Shown: piece after piece, positions 60,334-64,000 of the stretch | How positions within the stretch are numbered: the first letter of the stretch is position 1 | Layout of the letters: each line of letters begins with the position of its first letter | Assembly (NCBI RefSeq): GCF_041432775.1 | Contig: NZ_JAPWAG010000006.1 | Coordinates: 1 to 64,000 of the forward strand | Length of the DNA: 64,000 nt | Source: Pauljensenia sp902373545 | Lineage (GTDB): Bacteria > Actinomycetota > Actinomycetes > Actinomycetales > Actinomycetaceae | Reading direction: 5' to 3' | Made by a program: the position numbers and the translations under genes | Notes under the pieces: generated by a model | What the model was told of the DNA's origin: nothing | Databases searched by the model: none | What the model saw: only the letters and a program-made list of their open reading frames with translations

Positions 60334-62133
60334 ATGAAGCTCAGCACGAAGCGGTGGATCACCGCGGGCGCGACTCTCGCCATGGTTGCGACCATGGGCC
60401 TGTCCGCCTGTAGCACCAACCGCGGCACCCTCACCTCAGAGACTGGAAAGAACGAGGTCACCATGGCCTCGCGCACTCCGAACTGGATCTTCCCGATCTC
60501 AGCCAAGGGCTACACCCAGGGCGAGAACGGCCAGTTCATCCAGGCGATGTACCGCCCTCTCTTCGCCTACAAGTCCACCTCCGAAACCCCCTACAAGATC
60601 AACCTGGACAAGTCTCTGGGCACTGTTCCCGAGGTCTCCGAGGACGGTAAGACCTACACCATCAAGCTGCGCGATGACGCCAAGTGGTCCGACGGCACCC
60701 CCGTCTCCACGCGCGACATCGAGTTCTGGTGGAACCTGGTGACCAACAACAAGGACGAGTGGGCCTCCTACAAGGAGGGCTTCTTCCCCGATGGCGCCAC
60801 GCTCGACATCAAGGACGAGCACACCTTCTCCATTACGACCGAAGACTCCTTCGCCCCCGCCTGGTTCATTGACAACCAGATCAACAAGGTCGCCCTGCTC
60901 CCCCAGCACGCCTGGGACAAGTCGAGCGCGGACGAGGCCGTCTCCGACATGGACCGCACCCCCGAGGGCGCCCAGGCTGTCTTCGCCTACCTGCAGGGCG
61001 AGGCCAAGAAGCTGTCGTCCTACGCCGACAACCCGCTGTGGCAGACCGTCAACGGCCCCTGGAAGCTCAAGGAATTCACCCCCGAACAGGGCCTGACTCT
61101 CGTCCCCAACGAGAACTACTGGGGCAAGGACAAGCCCCAGATCGACGCTCTGATCTACAAGTCCTTCACCGGTGACGACGCCGAGTTCAACTCCGTGCGC
61201 TCGGGCTCCATCGACTTCGGCTACATCCCTGCCGCGCAGTACAACCAGCGCTCCACCGTCGAAGGCAAGGGCTACAACGTCTTCCTGTGGCCCGGCAACT
61301 CCATCACCTACCTGGCGCTGAACTTCGCCCCCCAGGCTCCCGCCTCGAAGTACATCAACCAGAAGTACATCCGCCAGGCGATGCAGCAGCTCATCGACCA
61401 GCCGACCCTGTCTCAGAAGATCTGGTCCGGCACCGCCTCCCCGACGTGTGGCCCCGTGCCCATGGCAGCGGATAAGGTCGGCACCACCGAGGGTTGCGTC
61501 TACTCCTTCAACCCCGATGCTGCCAAGAAGCTCCTGGAGGACCACGGCTGGAAGGTCGTGCCCGACGGTGAGAGCACCTGCGAGAACCCCGGCACCGGCG
61601 AGGGCCAGTGCGGCGAGGGCATCGAGGCCGGCGACAAGCTGAGCTTCAAGCTCGTCTCCCAGTCTGGCTTCGTCTCCACGCACCAGATGTTCGAGGAGAT
61701 CATCTCCCAGTTCGGCAAGCTTGGCATCAAGATCGATATGAGCGAGGTTCCGGACTCGGTGGGTGCCTCGCAGGCATGCAGTGACGAGTCCCCCTGCACC
61801 TGGGACCTGTCCTTCTTCGGCTCCCAGACCTCGTGGGGCTTCCCGATCTACGCCTCCGGCGAGCGTCTCTTCGCCACTGACGCCCCCGTCAACCTCGGCC
61901 AGTACTCCAACCCCGAGGCCGACAAGCTGATCGTCGAGTCGACCCGCTCCTCCGAGCCTGACGCTCTCCAGGCCTACAACGACTTCCTCGCGGAGGACCT
62001 CCCCGTTCTGTGGATGCCCAACCCGTACTACCAGATCACCGCTGTGAAGAATACGCTCAACCTGGGCGAGCTCGACGCAACGGGCGACACCTGGCCCGAG
62101 GATTGGTCGTGGAAGACCGACGAGGCTAAGTAA
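60334..62133 (+). CDS. ABC transporter solute-binding lipoprotein (family 5, peptide type)
   Basis: This 599-aa SBP_bac_5 protein is anchored by a lipoprotein signal (MKLSTKRWITAGATLAMVATMGLSAC, lipobox LSAC with Cys 26). Domain features include TYTIKLRDDAKWSDGTPVSTRDIEFWWNLV and RQAMQQLIDQPTLSQKIWSGTASPTCGPVP. Family 5 proteins bind di- and oligopeptides, nickel or certain glycosides. It is the first gene of a transporter operon divergent from the ROK regulator. A Cys-rich insert (about 409-430, CENPGTGEGQCGEG) and a further Cys pair (CSDESPC, about 480) are unusual. Confidence 0.92.
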   Translation: MKLSTKRWITAGATLAMVATMGLSACSTNRGTLTSETGKNEVTMASRTPNWIFPISAKGYTQGENGQFIQAMYRPLFAYKSTSETPYKINLDKSLGTVPEVSEDGKTYTIKLRDDAKWSDGTPVSTRDIEFWWNLVTNNKDEWASYKEGFFPDGATLDIKDEHTFSITTEDSFAPAWFIDNQINKVALLPQHAWDKSSADEAVSDMDRTPEGAQAVFAYLQGEAKKLSSYADNPLWQTVNGPWKLKEFTPEQGLTLVPNENYWGKDKPQIDALIYKSFTGDDAEFNSVRSGSIDFGYIPAAQYNQRSTVEGKGYNVFLWPGNSITYLALNFAPQAPASKYINQKYIRQAMQQLIDQPTLSQKIWSGTASPTCGPVPMAADKVGTTEGCVYSFNPDAAKKLLEDHGWKVVPDGESTCENPGTGEGQCGEGIEAGDKLSFKLVSQSGFVSTHQMFEEIISQFGKLGIKIDMSEVPDSVGASQACSDESPCTWDLSFFGSQTSWGFPIYASGERLFATDAPVNLGQYSNPEADKLIVESTRSSEPDALQAYNDFLAEDLPVLWMPNPYYQITAVKNTLNLGELDATGDTWPEDWSWKTDEAK

Positions 62134-62154
62134 GCGCTCATCCCACCGCCTCAC

Positions 62155-62198
62155 GGGGCAGGCGCCCGCACCCGCTCTCGCGCGCGGGCGCCTGCCCC
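62155..62198 (+). terminator. Intra-operon hairpin between the binding protein and permease
   Basis: A perfect 15-bp stem (62155-62169 with 62184-62198) and 14-base loop lie 21 bases past the binding-protein stop. Such hairpins commonly stabilise the binding-protein part of the mRNA and reduce downstream expression. Confidence 0.75.
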
Positions 62199-62216
62199 CT
62201 TACTGTGGAGTTCGCA

Positions 62217-63176
62217 ATGTTGCAATTCATCCTCAAACGCCTCGGCCAGGCAGTCGTCGTCGTCTTCCTGGTCACCATCATCACCTTCGTCCTTCTCCAG
62301 TCCCAGCCGGGCGGTGCCGCCCGTGCGGCCCTGGGCAAGGACGCGACGAAAGAACAGCTCGCGGCCTTCGACCACGAAAACGGATACGACCGACCGATCC
62401 CCGAGCAGTACGTCACCTACCTCAACAAGATCGCGCATGGCGACTTCGGCTACTCCTACCAGCACAACCAGTCCGTCAACGAGCTGCTGGCCGCCCGCCT
62501 CCCGCGCACCATCTTCCTCTCCCTGCTGTCCACCATCCTCGCCCTAATCATCGCTATTCCCCTGGGTGTGTGGCAGGCGGTGAAGAGAAACAAACCACCG
62601 GACTACATCGTGACGATCGCGTGTCTGCTGGCCTACTCGACGCCAATCTTCTTCGCGGGCCTGATCCTCATCGTCCTCTTCTCTCAGGTGTGGCCGATCC
62701 TTCCCAATGACGCTCCGCAGGGCCAGAACCTGTCCGTTATGTGGGAGCAGTGGGATCACCTGGTTTTGCCCGTCTGCGCGCTCTCGGTCGGCACGATCGC
62801 CGCCTACGCCCGCTACGTACGCTCCTCCATGGTGGACAACCTCAACGAGCAGTACGTGCGCACCGCGCGCGCCAAGGGCCTATCGGAGTTCCGCGTGGTC
62901 TTCGTGCACACCCTGCGCAACGCCATGTTCCCCGTCATCACCATGATCGGCCTGTACATTCCCGCGATGTTCTGTGGCGCCCTCGTTATCGAGACGCTGT
63001 TTAACTTCAACGGCATGGGCTACCTCTACTACCAGGCGACCGGCCGACGCGACTACCCGATCCTCCTGGGCGTGGCCCTGATCGTCTCCTTCGCAACGGT
63101 CATCGGCGCACTCCTGGCGGACTTCCTCTACGCCCTGGCTGATCCCCGCATCCGACTGGCAGGACGATCGAAATGA
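62217..63176 (+). CDS. ABC transporter permease (DppB type)
   Basis: This 319-aa permease has six membrane helices. The DppB-type N-terminus is MLQFILKRLGQAVVVVFLVTIITFVLLQSQPG, and the EAA motif is visible in YVRTARAKGLSEFRVVFVHTLRNAMFPVI. The ATG at 62217 follows GGAG and was preferred over GTG at 62205. It overlaps the second permease by four bases. Confidence 0.93.
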   Translation: MLQFILKRLGQAVVVVFLVTIITFVLLQSQPGGAARAALGKDATKEQLAAFDHENGYDRPIPEQYVTYLNKIAHGDFGYSYQHNQSVNELLAARLPRTIFLSLLSTILALIIAIPLGVWQAVKRNKPPDYIVTIACLLAYSTPIFFAGLILIVLFSQVWPILPNDAPQGQNLSVMWEQWDHLVLPVCALSVGTIAAYARYVRSSMVDNLNEQYVRTARAKGLSEFRVVFVHTLRNAMFPVITMIGLYIPAMFCGALVIETLFNFNGMGYLYYQATGRRDYPILLGVALIVSFATVIGALLADFLYALADPRIRLAGRSK

Positions 63177-64000
63177 CCACAGCAACCGCAACCCCCGCCG
63201 CGCCGGCGAAGGCGCGCACAGCCCGCAAGTCGACGAAGCTCCAGGGCCTGCAGGTTTTCATGGAGAACAGGCTCGCCGTCTTCGGCGTGTTCCTGCTGCT
63301 GATCCTGCTGGCCTTCTCCTTCATCGGCCCCATGTTCTACGTGACCGATCAGGTTCACACCGACCTGTCGATCTCGGCACTGCCTCCCTCATCCGAGCAT
63401 CCGCTGGGCACCGATATGGTCGGATACGACCAGCTCGGCCGCCTCATGAAGGGCGGACAGACCTCGATCATCGTCGGCCTCTTCGCCGGCATTATCGCGA
63501 CCACGATCGGTACCCTGTACGGCGCGATCGCGGGCTTTATTGGAGGCTGGGTCGACGCAGTCATGATGCGTATCGTTGACGCGCTCATGTCCGTGCCCGT
63601 CCTGTTCCTCTTCATGCTCATCGCCACGATGGTCCCCCCGACGGTCCCCGTCCTGATCATCATCATGTCGGCGCTGTCCTGGCTGGGCACGTCCCGACTG
63701 ATTCGAGGCGAAGCCCTGTCCCTGCGCACCCGCGAGTATGTCGTCGCGATGCGCGGTATGGGCGGGTCGATGCCCCGGGCGATCCGCACGCACATCGTGC
63801 GTAACACAATTGGTACCGTCATTGTCAACGCGACCTTCCAGGTCGCCGACGCAGTCCTCTACGTCGCCTACCTGTCCTTCCTTGGCCTGGGCGCGCAGCC
63901 TCCCGCTACCGACTGGGGAGCCATGCTCTCCAACAGCCAGTCGCACGTGTACTCGGGCAACTGGTGGCTGCTCTACCCGCCGGGCGTCCTCATCATCATC
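63173..64000 (+). CDS. ABC transporter permease (DppC type), truncated by the window end
   Basis: At least 276 codons of a second inner-membrane permease are present. The N-terminal region (QVFMENRLAVFGVFLLLILLAFSFIGPM) and HPLGTDMVGYDQLGRLMKGGQTSIIVGLFAG are typical of DppC/OppC. The EAA motif is LSLRTREYVVAMRGMGGSMPRAIRTHIVRN. The ATG at 63173 overlaps the dppB stop. The C-terminal end and presumably the ATPase genes lie beyond the window, so substrate specificity is open. Confidence 0.92.
   Translation, partial: MTTATATPAAPAKARTARKSTKLQGLQVFMENRLAVFGVFLLLILLAFSFIGPMFYVTDQVHTDLSISALPPSSEHPLGTDMVGYDQLGRLMKGGQTSIIVGLFAGIIATTIGTLYGAIAGFIGGWVDAVMMRIVDALMSVPVLFLFMLIATMVPPTVPVLIIIMSALSWLGTSRLIRGEALSLRTREYVVAMRGMGGSMPRAIRTHIVRNTIGTVIVNATFQVADAVLYVAYLSFLGLGAQPPATDWGAMLSNSQSHVYSGNWWLLYPPGVLIII

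Overview
This is about 64 kb of GC-rich chromosome from a Gram-positive actinobacterium. Diagnostic genes are a WhiB1-type Fe-S regulator next to a PdtaS-type histidine kinase, a UPF0182 membrane protein, a PPA1309-family protein, UvrD2 with an HRDC domain, DUF2017 beside clpS, and an actinobacterial coproheme decarboxylase. The overall feel is Actinomyces/Schaalia-like; genus is an inference, not proven here. There are no rRNA genes, no CRISPR array and no recognisable transposase. One RNA gene was found: an initiator tRNA-Met.

Layout. 1-8.9 kb: malic enzyme, the gatCAB operon, a cardiolipin-synthase-like PLD protein and ligA. 8.9-14 kb: three DnaA-box-like sites, an orphan EccC/FtsK-like ATPase, then convergent whiB1 and pdtaS. 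14-21.3 kb: DUF2505, OsmC, thyA-folA, an MFS exporter, fumC, a TauE/SafE permease, a flavodoxin-fold oxidoreductase and a TfoX-N protein. 21.5-27.3 kb: a patch of unrecognised genes (an internally duplicated membrane protein, a 698-aa coiled-coil protein, two related membrane proteins, a small protein). 27.3-34.8 kb: hemQ, a DUF4232 lipoprotein, an amino-acid permease, MgtC, a 690-bp repeat-filled gap, a Gln-rich repeat membrane protein, tRNA-fMet and a small membrane protein. 34.9-45.6 kb: a block syntenic, from memory, with M. tuberculosis Rv3193c-Rv3199c (UPF0182, YlbL-like protease, DUF2342, ThiF-like protein, uvrD2, nudC). 45.6-54.9 kb: a block resembling Rv1330c-Rv1341 (rph, rdgB, MBL phosphodiesterase-like, murI, DUF2017, clpS, pncB), interrupted by a tiny ORF, a CBU_0592-like membrane protein and a LysR regulator, followed by a helicase-DUF3039 pair. 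55-64 kb: a catabolic locus (nagB, cutC, ROK kinase, M81 metallopeptidase, ROK regulator) divergent from a dipeptide-type ABC transporter that runs off the window.

The most unusual DNA-level signal is an exact 14-mer, GACGAGGCCGGGGC or its complement, found 14 times by eye. It occurs as inverted pairs forming terminator-like hairpins, as single intergenic copies, and inside four genes in more than one reading frame. That distribution resembles DNA-uptake signal sequences. Other signals are an 11-bp inverted repeat that would mask the ribosome binding site of the ThiF-like gene, tandem copies of the ligA tail, 86-bp tandem repeats, and an operator-rich gap between the ROK regulator and the transporter.

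Many adjacent genes overlap by ATGA/GTGA junctions (thyA-folA, rph-rdgB, murI-MBL, DUF3039-helicase, the whole ROK-M81-kinase-cutC series, dppB-dppC), which supports the operon assignments.
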